DNA from: Sedimenticola hydrogenitrophicus
GTDB taxonomy: Bacteria > Pseudomonadota > Gammaproteobacteria > Chromatiales > Chromatiaceae
Assembly: GCF_029017505.1 (NCBI RefSeq)
Contig: NZ_JAQGEI010000042.1
Span: 1-48,305 of the forward strand
Direction of reading: 5' to 3'
DNA length: 48,305 nt
Within the stretch, counting starts at the first letter, position 1, and each line of letters begins with the position of its first letter. The translations under genes were made by a program, and so were the position numbers. The notes under the pieces were generated by a model. That model was not told where the DNA came from. It saw only the letters and a program-made list of their open reading frames with translations, and did not search any database. This document shows positions 1-7,806 of the stretch, in pieces.

Positions 1-75
1 GGACTCGATTGATCAGTGACCGCGCTGGAAACGCATTGGCTTGAGTAGGTTAATCGAGTCTGACCCCATTGAAAG
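1..75. repeat. GGGGTCAGACTC-family palindromic repeat (arm copy)
   Basis: Positions 54-74 are identical over 21 bases to the right arm of the palindrome inside arsJ (2726-2746). The left arm around 2-12 (GACTCGATTGAT) is only partly complementary because the interior differs. The element lies just downstream of the thioredoxin-like gene on the minus strand, at the 3' end of the arsenic cluster, and may be cut by the window edge. Confidence 0.6.
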
Positions 76-91
76 CCCTGGTTGATTCAGG

Positions 92-385
92 TTACTCACA
101 ACACTTGCTGGTTGCGATGTTGCCGCCACAGCAACCGCCACCGTTGCTGCTGCCGCTGAGCCAGCCGTCGATCTTCTCTTTGGACGGGATACCGCCGGCA
201 TGCACCACCTGGCCATCCAGCACCACGCCGGGCGTGCTCATGACGCCGTACCGCATGATTTCGCTCAGCTCTTCCACTTTCTCCAGCTTAACTTCAACCC
301 CCTTGGCTTGCGCCGCCTCCTGGATCAGTTTGAGGGTGGTCTTGCAGCTGGCGCAGCCGGTACCGAGTACTTTGATTGTCTTCAT
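92..385 (-). CDS. Thioredoxin-like small redox protein (CxxC disulfide)
   Basis: A 97-residue protein starting at MKTIKVLG. An in-frame ATG six codons upstream (403) is less likely, because family members begin right at the first beta strand. The N-terminal fold reads KVLGTGCASCKTT, with a CxxC redox pair at residues 10-13. A cis-proline segment (STPGVVLDG) and a Cys-rich tail (GGGCCGG, SKCC) follow. It matches the thioredoxin_3 / redox-active disulfide protein 2 family, which is often encoded beside ArsP/UPF0718 permeases, as here. A role in passing reductant or a thiol-bound metalloid to the permease is inference. The Cys-rich tail could bind arsenite. Confidence 0.85.
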   Translation of the reverse strand: MKTIKVLGTGCASCKTTLKLIQEAAQAKGVEVKLEKVEELSEIMRYGVMSTPGVVLDGQVVHAGGIPSKEKIDGWLSGSSNGGGCCGGNIATSKCCE

Positions 386-436
386 TGGGTTTCTCCTAAA
401 CAAAAATTTAAAGAATAATGTCGTTGTAATTTCGTT

Positions 437-508
437 GGGGTCGGAGTCAAACCGGGTTCAATTTAGCGGGATTTGGCCACGGCATTGATCCGGTTTGACT
501 CCGACCCC
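437..508. repeat. GGGGTCGGAGTC-family palindrome
   Basis: Perfect 19-bp arms: GGGGTCGGAGTCAAACCGG at 437-455 and its reverse complement at 490-508. It fills the gap between the permease and the thioredoxin-like gene. The outer 12-13 bases recur at 22103-22175 and 36122-36187, but the inner arm differs in each copy and stays self-complementary. Such hairpins resemble REP-type elements mobilised by Y1 (RAYT) transposases; no such transposase lies in this window. Confidence 0.85.
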
Positions 509-521
509 TATTGATTGGCTC

Positions 522-1583
522 TCAGATCAGCAGATTGAACAGGAAGCCGACCACCAGGATGCCACTGGCGACCACGCCGACGAAGGTGGCGATCAACGGC
601 AGCTTGAGCACCTTGCGCAGGATCAGTATCTCCGGCAGTGACAGGGCGATAACGCTCATCATGAAGGCCAGGGTGGTGCCGAGCGCCGCCCCCTTGCCGA
701 TCAGCGCCTCCACCACCGGAATGATGCCGGCGGCATTGGTGTACATCGGTACACCCATCACCACCGCGGCGGGCACCGACCACCAGGCCTCCTTGCCCAT
801 GAACGAGGCCATGAAATCCTCGGGCACGAAACCGTGGATGGCGGCGCCCACCGCGATGCCGATCAGGATATAGGGCCAGACCTTGCCGACGATCTCCCTT
901 ACATGGTGCCAGCCGGCCAGGAAGCGGGTAGGCCAGTTCAGTTCGGCGCCATCGGTCGGTAGGCCGCCGCCGGCGTGGATTTCGCGCACCCAATCCTGCA
1001 GGTGCCGCTCCATCCCCAGCTTGCCGATCAGCAGTCCGGCCAGGATGGCCACCGCCAGCCCGAGTCCCAGGTAGAGCGCCGCCACCTGCCAGCCGAACAG
1101 GCCCAGCAGCAGGGCGAGGGCGATCTCGTTGACCATCGGCGCCGAGATCAGGAACGAGAAGGTGATGCCCAGCGGCACCCCGGCGGAGAGAAAGCCGATG
1201 AACAGCGGTACCGCCGAGCAGGAGCAGAAGGGGGTGACGATGCCGAGCAGCGCCGCCAGGGTGTTGCCCACCCCCAGGCGTTTGCCGGCCAGCAGGGCGC
1301 GGGTGCGCTCCGGGGCGAAAAAGGTCTGGATAATGCCCATGAAGAAGACGATACCGATCAACAACAGCAGCACCTTGGGGGTGTCGTAGGAGAAGAAGTG
1401 GATCGCCTCGCCCAGTTGGTTGCCGCGGTCAAAACCGGTCAGGGAGAGGACTGCATCTGCGAAGTCGGTGAGGTGGAAATAGGCCAGGAACCACAGCGGA
1501 ACCGCCACCGCCAAACCGATCAGCCAGGCGGAGGTGCCGGGGTTGGGGGTGGCGTGAAGGGTCTCTGTCGAGGTGTCGGTCAT
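522..1583 (-). CDS. ArsP/UPF0718-family permease
   Basis: A 353-residue polytopic membrane protein with about eight hydrophobic segments. The family-defining motif FCSCSAVP lies at residues 119-126, followed by the segment beginning PLGITFSFLISAPM. This is the DUF318/UPF0718 permease family, which includes ArsP, the exporter of trivalent organoarsenicals. The Cys pair in FCSC is consistent with handling As(III) species. It is downstream of the SigZ-like gene and upstream of the CxxC thioredoxin-like gene on the same strand. Family assignment is firm; the substrate is inferred from the arsenic neighbourhood. The ribosome binding site is weak (TGGAAA about 10 bases upstream). Confidence 0.85.
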   Translation of the reverse strand: MTDTSTETLHATPNPGTSAWLIGLAVAVPLWFLAYFHLTDFADAVLSLTGFDRGNQLGEAIHFFSYDTPKVLLLLIGIVFFMGIIQTFFAPERTRALLAGKRLGVGNTLAALLGIVTPFCSCSAVPLFIGFLSAGVPLGITFSFLISAPMVNEIALALLLGLFGWQVAALYLGLGLAVAILAGLLIGKLGMERHLQDWVREIHAGGGLPTDGAELNWPTRFLAGWHHVREIVGKVWPYILIGIAVGAAIHGFVPEDFMASFMGKEAWWSVPAAVVMGVPMYTNAAGIIPVVEALIGKGAALGTTLAFMMSVIALSLPEILILRKVLKLPLIATFVGVVASGILVVGFLFNLLI

Positions 1584-1666
1584 CTACGGCGTTTCCAGTC
1601 AGGTTGCTCCCGCAAGGGATGGTTCACCTATGAAGACGAATGACCGGACAAAAGGATGCAGTTGAG

Positions 1667-1709
1667 AAGTGTGAAGTTTGAAGGAGCCCTCTTTTCAAAC
1701 TTCACACTT
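1667..1709. terminator. Strong hairpin at the 3' end of the sigma factor gene
   Basis: A perfect 16-bp inverted repeat, AAGTGTGAAGTTTGAA at 1667-1682 and its complement at 1694-1709, with an 11-base loop. The sigma-gene stop codon lies inside the right arm. No U-run follows on the minus strand, so it may act as an RNA end-stabiliser or weak terminator instead of a classical intrinsic terminator. The string GAAGTTTGAAG also occurs near 25909 and 26224. Confidence 0.5.
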
Positions 1710-2238
1710 TAGAAGGGCGTGGGGTAAAACCGCACACCTTACCGGACTCGTCATAGCGCACCTGGCATGCCTGTTTGAGCTGCTGCTTAAGGCGCTTGCG
1801 GGCCCGCTGGATACGCGACTTGGCGCCGGCGGGGGTGAGTCCCTTCAGGGTGGCGTATTCGGCCTGGGTTATACCCTCGATATCGCACAGGGTGATCACC
1901 TCGCTGTCCTGTGCTGACAGCTCCTTGAGTACCCGGGGCAGGCATTGCGTCAGGTCATCCACCACGGGCGGTTCGGCGGGTGGCGGTTCGGCCAGGTCAT
2001 CGGGAATCTCGACGAGTCGCTTGTGTGTCCGGCGGTAGTCGATCAGGCGGTTTTTTGCCACCCGGAACAGCCAGGCGCGGCTGTTCTCCAGCTGGCAGAA
2101 GCGGCTGCCTTCGGCAAGCGCCTTGAGGAAGGTCTCCTGCAGCAGATCCTCGGCGAGGGCGGTGTCGTGCATCTGCCGGCGCAGATAGTTCCGTAGTTCG
2201 CTCTCATGGTTGGCCCAGGCGGTAATGATACAGTTCAT
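1702..2238 (-). CDS. sigZ: ECF RNA polymerase sigma factor, SigZ-like
   Basis: 178 residues, the usual size of an ECF sigma factor. Region 2 runs from about residues 10-75 (EDLLQETFLKAL, then AWLFRVAKNRLIDYRR for -10 recognition). Region 4 runs from about 105-155, with the helix-turn-helix GITQAEYATLKGLTPAGAKS and the basic helix RIQRARKRLK. A good GGAG site lies five bases before the ATG. No anti-sigma gene is adjacent. Its place between arsJ and the permease/thioredoxin pair suggests it controls, or is co-controlled with, the redox and metalloid genes. The SigZ subgroup name rests on overall similarity and gene context; the promoter it reads is unknown. Confidence 0.8.
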   Translation of the reverse strand: MNCIITAWANHESELRNYLRRQMHDTALAEDLLQETFLKALAEGSRFCQLENSRAWLFRVAKNRLIDYRRTHKRLVEIPDDLAEPPPAEPPVVDDLTQCLPRVLKELSAQDSEVITLCDIEGITQAEYATLKGLTPAGAKSRIQRARKRLKQQLKQACQVRYDESGKVCGFTPRPSKV

Positions 2239-2293
2239 TCAAACTCCATCCCGGCATACGCCGACTGGATGTTGCGGCGGACTTGTTCCCGTC

Positions 2294-3565
2294 TCATCCT
2301 TTCTGGTCCTCGAGCTGTTGTCGGTTTTCATCGATCTGGGGCAGGCCGAAGGAGAACAGGCCGGTCATCAGCACGAACGCCGCCGACCACCAGAGACAGC
2401 CTTCCAGCCCCTGGGTCTGATAGGCCCAGCCGGAGAGCACCGTGCCCGCGAGGCGGCCGCCGGCGTTGGCCATGTAGTAGAAGCCGACGTTCATGGAGAC
2501 CCGTTCGTGATCCGAGTAGGCGAGGATCAGGTAGGAGTGCACGGCCGAGTTGATGGCGAAGACGATGCCGAACAGGATCAACCCGATAATCAATACCCAC
2601 TGCGCCGGCCAGCCCTGTTGCAGGCCGAGGGCGATACCCGCCGGGAACAGCAGCAGAACAAAGGCCCAGAGCCGCGCCGTGTCGCCATCCGTTTTCAATG
2701 GGGTCAGACTCGATTGATCTATCAGTCGAGTCTGACCCCATTGAAATAGGCGGAGCAGTCGCGGGGCGTTGGCCTGCACCAGGCCGTAACCGATCACCCA
2801 GAGGGCGAGAAAACCGCCCACCTGGCTGAACGACCAGCCCAACACTTCGTAGAGAAACACCGGTAGGCCGACCACGAACCAGACATCGCGCGAGCCGAAC
2901 AGGAAAAAGCGTGCCGCCGCCAGCCGGTTGATGGCCGGGACCTTGGAGAATACCTGGGTGAATTTGGGCTTGGTCTTCATCTTGCCGACAGCGGACGGCA
3001 GCAGCAGGGCGGTGGCGATCAGGACGATCACCAGCATTCCGGCCAGCAAGGCCAGGGCACCGCGAAAACCGACCGACTCCAGTAGCGCGGCGCCGATAAA
3101 GAAGCCAGCCCCCTTGAGGGCGTTCTTCGACCCGGTCAGTATCGCCACCCATTTGAACAGCTTGCCCTCGCCACCGCCGCTCATGAACTTGACCGAGGCC
3201 TTGGCCGACATCTTGTTGAGATCCTTGGCGATGCCGGAGAGCGCCTGCGCCGCCATCACGTAGGGGACCGAGAGCCAGGCATCCGGTAGCGTGAGCGCCA
3301 GCAGTGCCAGCACCTGCAGCCCCATGCCGATGTGCATGGTGAGGTTGAGGCCGATGCGTGCCCCCAGCCAGCCGCCCACCAGGTTGGTGACGATGCCGAA
3401 GAACTCGTAGAACAGGAACAGCATCGCCACCTCGAACGGCGAATAGCCGAGCAGGTGGAAATAGAGCACCACCAGCATGCGGATGGCGCCATCGGTGATG
3501 GTGAAGGCCCAGTAACCCCCCGTAACCACGAGGTAATTGCGTAACGAGCTCACATCATCCATCAT
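2294..3565 (-). CDS. arsJ: Organoarsenical MFS exporter ArsJ, with an in-frame repeat insertion
   Basis: A 423-residue MFS transporter with about 12 membrane segments. With GAPDH it forms the known ArsJ pathway: GAPDH uses arsenate to make 1-arseno-3-phosphoglycerate and ArsJ exports it. The start codon overlaps the stop of the C_GCAxxG gene (ATGA), so the two are probably translationally coupled. The oddity is a 54-bp perfect palindrome (2693-2746) read through in frame. It encodes about 18-20 extra residues (around FQWGQTRLIDQSSLTPLK) after the APRLLRL segment, in a predicted loop between membrane helices. The ORF stays open and the insert length is a multiple of three, so the protein may still be functional. 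Confidence 0.85.
   Translation of the reverse strand: MMDDVSSLRNYLVVTGGYWAFTITDGAIRMLVVLYFHLLGYSPFEVAMLFLFYEFFGIVTNLVGGWLGARIGLNLTMHIGMGLQVLALLALTLPDAWLSVPYVMAAQALSGIAKDLNKMSAKASVKFMSGGGEGKLFKWVAILTGSKNALKGAGFFIGAALLESVGFRGALALLAGMLVIVLIATALLLPSAVGKMKTKPKFTQVFSKVPAINRLAAARFFLFGSRDVWFVVGLPVFLYEVLGWSFSQVGGFLALWVIGYGLVQANAPRLLRLFQWGQTRLIDQSSLTPLKTDGDTARLWAFVLLLFPAGIALGLQQGWPAQWVLIIGLILFGIVFAINSAVHSYLILAYSDHERVSMNVGFYYMANAGGRLAGTVLSGWAYQTQGLEGCLWWSAAFVLMTGLFSFGLPQIDENRQQLEDQKG
2693..2746. repeat. Perfect palindrome inserted in the arsJ reading frame
   Basis: Two 21-bp arms that are exact reverse complements (2693-2713 and 2726-2746) around a 12-base loop, TTGATCTATCAG, which can pair further (TGAT/ATCA). 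The arm core is GGGGTCAGACTCGA. The right arm is identical to 54-74. Total length 54 bases keeps the arsJ frame. Confidence 0.9.
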
Positions 3566-4008
3566 CGCGGACTCAATATGTCCGCTGTCATGTCAGCGGC
3601 TCCGCTGGTGAAGTCCCGGCATCGGTGCCAGAGTTCGTTTTTGGTAAAATGCTCCTGGCCCTCCGGTTTCCCCAGGTCGCACCCCAGCAGTTCACCGCAC
3701 ATCGTGCTGCCGAAACGTTCCCGAAATCCCTCCACCAGTTGGCGAATGGAGGCATAGTTCGGTTCGACAGATTGTTCCGCCCCGTCGCGTCCGGACATCA
3801 GGTTAATCGCCAGTATGGCCCCACTGACCGCCCCGCAAGTCCCGCCGGTACGTGCCATGCCGCTGCAAAACCCGGTGGCAATACGCGGGATAAGCGGGGA
3901 ATCGAATCCGTAGTGATCGGCAACGCTCTGCAGTACGCTTTCAGCGCAATAGAGTCCCGCCTCAAACCCCGCGGCGGCCGCCTTGCCCAGGTCATCCGTG
4001 TCGTTCAT
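3562..4008 (-). CDS. C_GCAxxG_C_C family redox protein
   Basis: 148 residues with the conserved cysteine pattern of the putative redox-active C_GCAxxG_C_C family: C21, C48 (GFCSGM), C58 (GGTCGAVSGA), C104 and C110 (MCGELLGC), and C130. The fold is expected to be helical and cytoplasmic, with no signal peptide. GGAGG lies eight bases before the ATG, inside the end of the GAPDH gene. The gene overlaps both neighbours, so GAPDH, this protein and ArsJ are probably made together. Members of this family are found near metal-reduction and transport genes; the biochemical role is unknown. A link to arsenate or arsenite redox handling is inference from context. Confidence 0.8.
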   Translation of the reverse strand: MNDTDDLGKAAAAGFEAGLYCAESVLQSVADHYGFDSPLIPRIATGFCSGMARTGGTCGAVSGAILAINLMSGRDGAEQSVEPNYASIRQLVEGFRERFGSTMCGELLGCDLGKPEGQEHFTKNELWHRCRDFTSGAADMTADILSPR

Positions 4009-4009
4009 C

Positions 4010-5017
4010 TCACAGGCCTCCCGAACGCACCACTTTCTGGAGCAAATCGATCAGCCGGTTCACATAGCCCCACTCGTTGTCATACCAGGCGTAGATCTTC
4101 ACCTGGGTGTCGTCGATCACCATGGTGGAGAGGGCGTCGACGATCGACGAGCGGGGATCGTTGAGATAGTCCACCGAGACCAGGGGACGCTCTTCGTAAC
4201 CGAGAATGCCCTTGAGTTCGCCCTCGGCCGCCGCCTTGAAGTAGCCGTTGATCTCCTCCACTGTCACCGGGCGCGCCGCCTCGAATACAAAATCGGTGAG
4301 CGAGGCGTTGAGCAGCGGCACCCGCACCGCCAGGCCGTTGAGTTTGCCGGTCAGTTCCGGGAAGATCTTGGTGATCGCCCGGGCCGAACCGGTGGAGGTG
4401 GGGATCAGCGACTGGCCGCAGGCGCGCGCCCGGCGCAGGTCCTTGTGGCCTTTGTCGATAATGGTCTGGGTGTTGGTGATGTCGTGGATGGTGGTCATGC
4501 AGCCGTGCACGATGCCGACCTGTTCGTGCATCACCTTGACCACCGGCGCCAGGCAGTTGGTGGTGCAGGAGGCGGCGGTCAGCAGGTGGTGGATATCGGG
4601 GTCGTAGCGGTCGTCGTTGATGCCGTAGACGATGTCCAGTGCACCCTCTGTGGGTGCGGCCACGATCACCTTCTTGACCCCCTGATCGAAGTAGTGCTGC
4701 AGGGTCTCCGGCTTCTTGTGGTGCTTGCCGGTCACTTCGATGACGATGTCGCAACCGGACCAGTCACCGTCGGCAATCGTCGCATGGCTGCTGTAGGCCA
4801 GCGCTTGGTCATCGATCACGATGCGTCCGTCCCGGGCATTCGCCACCCGGTCCCAGGTACCGTGTACCGAATCGAACTGCAGCAGATGGGCCGATCCGGT
4901 GGCGTCCGTAGCGGTCTCGTTGATGCGGACGAAGTCGAAGTCTGGCCGCTGCCAGCCGGCGCGCAGGCCCAGCCGACCCATGCGGCCGAAACCGTTGATG
5001 CCTACCCTGATGGTCAT
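4010..5017 (-). CDS. ArsJ-associated glyceraldehyde-3-phosphate dehydrogenase
   Basis: 335 residues, full length for type I GAPDH. The N-terminal Rossmann motif [11 protein letters not shown] is present. The catalytic motif [10 protein letters not shown] has its nucleophile at C151, and the C-terminal WYDNEWGY segment is intact. In arsJ operons this isozyme accepts arsenate in place of phosphate and makes 1-arseno-3-phosphoglycerate, which ArsJ exports. Its adjacency to arsJ and position in an arsR/acr3 cluster support that specialised role over glycolysis. The ribosome binding site is poor (GAGG 12 bases from the ATG). An upstream palindrome at 5059-5128 separates it from the rhodanese gene, so it may have its own promoter. 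Confidence 0.9.
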   Translation of the reverse strand: MTIRVGINGFGRMGRLGLRAGWQRPDFDFVRINETATDATGSAHLLQFDSVHGTWDRVANARDGRIVIDDQALAYSSHATIADGDWSGCDIVIEVTGKHHKKPETLQHYFDQGVKKVIVAAPTEGALDIVYGINDDRYDPDIHHLLTAASCTTNCLAPVVKVMHEQVGIVHGCMTTIHDITNTQTIIDKGHKDLRRARACGQSLIPTSTGSARAITKIFPELTGKLNGLAVRVPLLNASLTDFVFEAARPVTVEEINGYFKAAAEGELKGILGYEERPLVSVDYLNDPRSSIVDALSTMVIDDTQVKIYAWYDNEWGYVNRLIDLLQKVVRSGGL

Positions 5018-5058
5018 GACTGTTTAATGCCTCGTTGAGTTAGAGTACGTACTGAGCC

Positions 5059-5128
5059 GTAGGGTGGATAAGCGACAGCGCATCCACCATGGCATTGGTG
5101 GATGCGCCTACCGGCTTATCCACCCTAC
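5059..5128. repeat. GTAGGGTGGATAAGC-family palindrome
   Basis: Perfect 15-bp arms, GTAGGGTGGATAAGC at 5059 and its complement ending at 5128, with an inner pair GCATCCACC/GGTGGATGC. Other copies are at 31966-32065 and 34807-34876, and a half-copy is at 26171-26195. It lies in the GAPDH-rhodanese gap. Confidence 0.9.
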
Positions 5129-5147
5129 ATCTGTTATGTTCAAGTTT

Positions 5148-5179
5148 GTAGTTGGGGTTCGCTCCTCACCCCAACCTAC
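5148..5179. repeat. Short GTAG(G)TTGGGGT hairpin
   Basis: GTAGTTGGGGT at 5148-5158 pairs with ACCCCAACCTAC at 5168-5179 with one bulge; the loop is about nine bases. A related string, GTAGGTTGGGTTAG, occurs at 19641. The hairpin sits just past the rhodanese stop codon on the minus strand. Confidence 0.6.
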
Positions 5180-5192
5180 GGGCTGTGGCGGA

Positions 5193-6110
5193 TCACAGCT
5201 CGTAATCACCGCTGTAGGGCGCCTCGCCCTGCACCACCGGCAGGGTCAGCTCGTTGCCCCAGTGGGACCAGCCGCCGTTATAGAGTCGCACATCCTTATA
5301 ACCGAGATATTTCAGCTGCAGATAGGCCAGGCTCATGCGGAAGCCATCGTGGCAGTAGGCGTAGACGGTCTTATCCTTCGGGATATCCCGGTACAGTGCC
5401 GCCAGCTCCTCATCGGATTTCCACTTCTGGCCGCTGGTCCCCTCCAGGCTCACCACGTTGACGGCGCCGGGGATATGGCCGCCCTGGATGGCGTGCTGGA
5501 TCACCTTGCCGGTGTACATGTCGCGGGGCCGTGCATCCAGCAGCACCACGTCGGGATCGCGCCGCGACAGCACGTCGTCATAGACATCGGTCCATTCGAC
5601 GAACAGTGCCGGGTTGGCCTCTTTCAGGGTCACTGTCCCCGGCGTCCTTTGCGGAGTCGGCTCCTTGCTCATCTCTTCGAAGGCACTCCACTCCACGGTG
5701 CTGCCGTTGAGGATCTTCACCTGCGCCATGTCGAAGCCGTAGAGCTCCAGCAGATAGTGGATACGCGACACCAGGGCGGTGTTCGAGTCGTCATAGAGCA
5801 CCAGGGTGGAGTCGTCGTGGACCCCCCAGCGGCGCAGGGTCGCCTGGAACGCCTCCCGCGAGGGGAAGCGCATCAGCGGCGCGGCCTGGTTATCCCCCAG
5901 GTCCCTGAAGCGCTGCACCTGCACCGCGCCCGGAATATGGCCGACCGTGTAGTGGCGGTGCGGATAGTAGCGCGCCTCCAGCACGATCAGGTTCTCCTCG
6001 TCGATGCGCTCCGCGAGCCACTCCGAATCGACCAGAAAGGCGGGGGCGGCCCAGCCGAGGGCAGGCAGCAGGAACAGTAGGGCGGCAAGCCCCTTGTTGA
6101 TGAAATTCAT
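5193..6110 (-). CDS. Exported rhodanese-type sulfurtransferase
   Basis: 305 residues: an N-terminal signal peptide (hydrophobic LAALLFLLPALGWA, cleavage near AAPA), then two rhodanese domains. The N-terminal domain (about 28-145) has VLYDDSN where the catalytic cysteine would be, so it is probably inactive. The C-terminal domain (about 165-300) has the active loop AYCHDGFRMS with C253. It should transfer sulfane sulfur to a thiophilic acceptor in the periplasm. It is in line with the ACR3 gene (two-base gap), so cotranscription is likely. A role in arsenic stress, such as thiolating arsenite, is inference; the CHDGFRMS loop differs from the CRxGVT loop of SseA-type enzymes. Confidence 0.85.
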   Translation of the reverse strand: MNFINKGLAALLFLLPALGWAAPAFLVDSEWLAERIDEENLIVLEARYYPHRHYTVGHIPGAVQVQRFRDLGDNQAAPLMRFPSREAFQATLRRWGVHDDSTLVLYDDSNTALVSRIHYLLELYGFDMAQVKILNGSTVEWSAFEEMSKEPTPQRTPGTVTLKEANPALFVEWTDVYDDVLSRRDPDVVLLDARPRDMYTGKVIQHAIQGGHIPGAVNVVSLEGTSGQKWKSDEELAALYRDIPKDKTVYAYCHDGFRMSLAYLQLKYLGYKDVRLYNGGWSHWGNELTLPVVQGEAPYSGDYEL

Positions 6111-6112
6111 GG

Positions 6113-7213
6113 TTATACTCCAGGTGATTTTATGGCCGATTCATACCAGCCTTTGGTGTTATTGACGATCTTGACGACCGAGAGCATGACCGGCACCTCG
6201 ATCAACACGCCGACCACGGTGGCCAGTGCGGCGCCGGACTCGAAACCGAACAGCACGATGGCGGTGGCCACCGCCAGTTCGAAGAAGTTGCTGGCGCCGA
6301 TCAGGGCCGAGGGTGCCGCCACGCAGTGGGCGACGCCGAAGTGGCGATTCAGCAGATAGGAGAGGCCGGAGTTGAAGTAGACCTGGATCAGGATCGGCAC
6401 CGCCAGCAGGGCGATGATCGTCGGCTGCGCCAGGATCTGCTCGCCCTGGAAGCCGAACAGCAGTACCAGGGTAATCAGCAGGGCCATCAGGGAGAGCGGG
6501 CCAAGCCGCTCCAGGGTGCGTTGCAGCGCCGCCGGCCCGCCGCTGTGCAGCAACAGCCGGCGCCACAGCTGGGCAATCGCCACCGGGATCAGGATGTACA
6601 GCACCACCGAGAGAAACAGGGTGTCCCAGGGCACGCTGATGGCGGAGAGTCCCAGCAATAGCCCGACGATGGGGGCAAAGGCGAAGATCATGATGGTGTC
6701 GTTGAGTGCCACCTGGGTCAGGGTGAAGTGGGGTTCGCCGTTCGACAGGTTGCTCCAGACGAAGACCATGGCGGTGCAGGGGGCGGCGGCCAGCAGGATC
6801 AGCCCGGCGATGTAGCTGTCGATCTGGTCGGCCGGCAACCAGTCGGCAAACAGGCCGCGGATAAAAATCCAGGCCAGTAGGGCCATGGAGAAGGGCTTGA
6901 CCGCCCAGTTGACGAACAGGGTAACGCCGACCCCGCGCCAGTGCTCCCTGACCTGCTGCAGGGCGCCGAAGTCGATCTTCAGCAGCATCGGAATGATCAT
7001 CAGCCAGATCAGGATCGCCACCGGAATATTGACCTGGGCGATCTCCATCCGGCCCAGCAGCTGAAACGGGGCGGGGAGCAGATGGCCCAGCAGGATGCCG
7101 GCAATGATGCAGAGAAAGACCCAGAGGGTCAGGTAACGCTCAAAAAAATTCATGCGGGCGCCGCTCTGCTGTTTCGCGGCACCTTCATGTTGACTGGCAC
7201 AATGGCTGGACAT
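6113..7213 (-). CDS. acr3: ACR3-family arsenite efflux permease
   Basis: 366 residues from MSSHC, with ten predicted membrane helices. Characteristic ACR3 segments are FERYLTLWVFLCI near the N-terminus and AAPCTAMVFVWSNL, which carries the conserved cysteine needed for As(III) transport. I chose the start at 7213 because AAGGA lies six bases upstream and the frame then begins just after arsR ends (7251). A second in-frame ATG at 7153 (MNFFERYL) is possible. The protein exports arsenite, or an arsenite-thiol species, using the proton gradient. It is second in the arsR-led operon. Confidence 0.93.
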   Translation of the reverse strand: MSSHCASQHEGAAKQQSGARMNFFERYLTLWVFLCIIAGILLGHLLPAPFQLLGRMEIAQVNIPVAILIWLMIIPMLLKIDFGALQQVREHWRGVGVTLFVNWAVKPFSMALLAWIFIRGLFADWLPADQIDSYIAGLILLAAAPCTAMVFVWSNLSNGEPHFTLTQVALNDTIMIFAFAPIVGLLLGLSAISVPWDTLFLSVVLYILIPVAIAQLWRRLLLHSGGPAALQRTLERLGPLSLMALLITLVLLFGFQGEQILAQPTIIALLAVPILIQVYFNSGLSYLLNRHFGVAHCVAAPSALIGASNFFELAVATAIVLFGFESGAALATVVGVLIEVPVMLSVVKIVNNTKGWYESAIKSPGV

Positions 7214-7250
7214 GGGGGATCCTTGTGGTCGGATGTTGGGGCTGCGGGTG

Positions 7251-7598
7251 TCAGCTGGCGCAGAGTTCGACGGCGCGCCGGGTCGCTGCATGCAGCGTGG
7301 CGCTGTCCCCGGCGAAAGGCTCCTGGTCACGGATGCCCGCCGCGGTGGTGCCTATCACATCCCTGGCCCAGGTCGGCAGACCGGGGTTGATCCGGTAATG
7401 GATCCACAGCCCCTCCTTGCGGTCCAGCACCAGCCCCGCCTTGCGCAGGGCGCCGAGGTGGTGGGAGATCTTGGGCTGTGGCAGATCCAACGCCTGGGTC
7501 AGCTCGCAGACGCAAAGCTCATCGCTTTCGGCAAGCAGCGACAGGCAACGCAGGCGGGTGGGGTCCGACAGCGCCTTGAAGAGTTGGGTGGGATCCAT
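7251..7598 (-). CDS. arsR: ArsR/SmtB-family arsenite-responsive repressor
   Basis: 115 residues with a winged helix-turn-helix (about 8-85). The metalloid site ELCVCELT has C29 and C31, the classic ArsR ligand pair at the start of the recognition-helix region; further cysteines are at 18 and 113. It is expected to bind the promoter without arsenite and dissociate when As(III) binds. It leads the minus-strand arsenic operon. Its own promoter region contains the TAGAT/ATCTA-rich palindromes expected of an ArsR operator. Confidence 0.93.
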   Translation of the reverse strand: MDPTQLFKALSDPTRLRCLSLLAESDELCVCELTQALDLPQPKISHHLGALRKAGLVLDRKEGLWIHYRINPGLPTWARDVIGTTAAGIRDQEPFAGDSATLHAATRRAVELCAS

Positions 7599-7636
7599 AT
7601 CTATCTGCCTCTATATCTAGATAGGTAGATATATTA
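7599..7636. promoter_or_regulatory. Candidate ArsR operator and promoter
   Basis: This AT-rich tract lies directly before the arsR start in otherwise GC-rich DNA. It contains a 10-bp perfect palindrome, TATCTAGATA (7614-7623), and a wider imperfect dyad of ATATCTATCT against AGATAGGTAGATAT. It overlaps the arsR ribosome binding site (GAGG on the minus strand), so bound repressor would block expression. Confidence 0.6.
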
Positions 7637-7806
7637 CTGGAATTTCCTATTGGCACAAGCACCAAGATACAGCGCGTTGGGGTAAGCCTGCGAACCCCAA
7701 TTCGTCCAAGATAATGGCAGGGTGGCCGACGATAGACAGATAGACAGCAGGACAGGAAATAGCTAAAGTAGCGTTAGGTATTACCTTTTGCTGAGGAGGC
7801 TTCGTT

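Noticed and set aside
1667-1709. Classical rho-independent terminator after the sigma gene
   Set aside because: The 16-bp stem is perfect but no T-run follows on either strand, so I list it only as a hairpin of uncertain role.
3983-5038. Long plus-strand frame of 351 codons opposite the GAPDH gene
   Set aside because: It is antisense to an intact GAPDH with all catalytic motifs, and its His/Val/Asp-rich product has no recognisable domain. High GC creates such frames.
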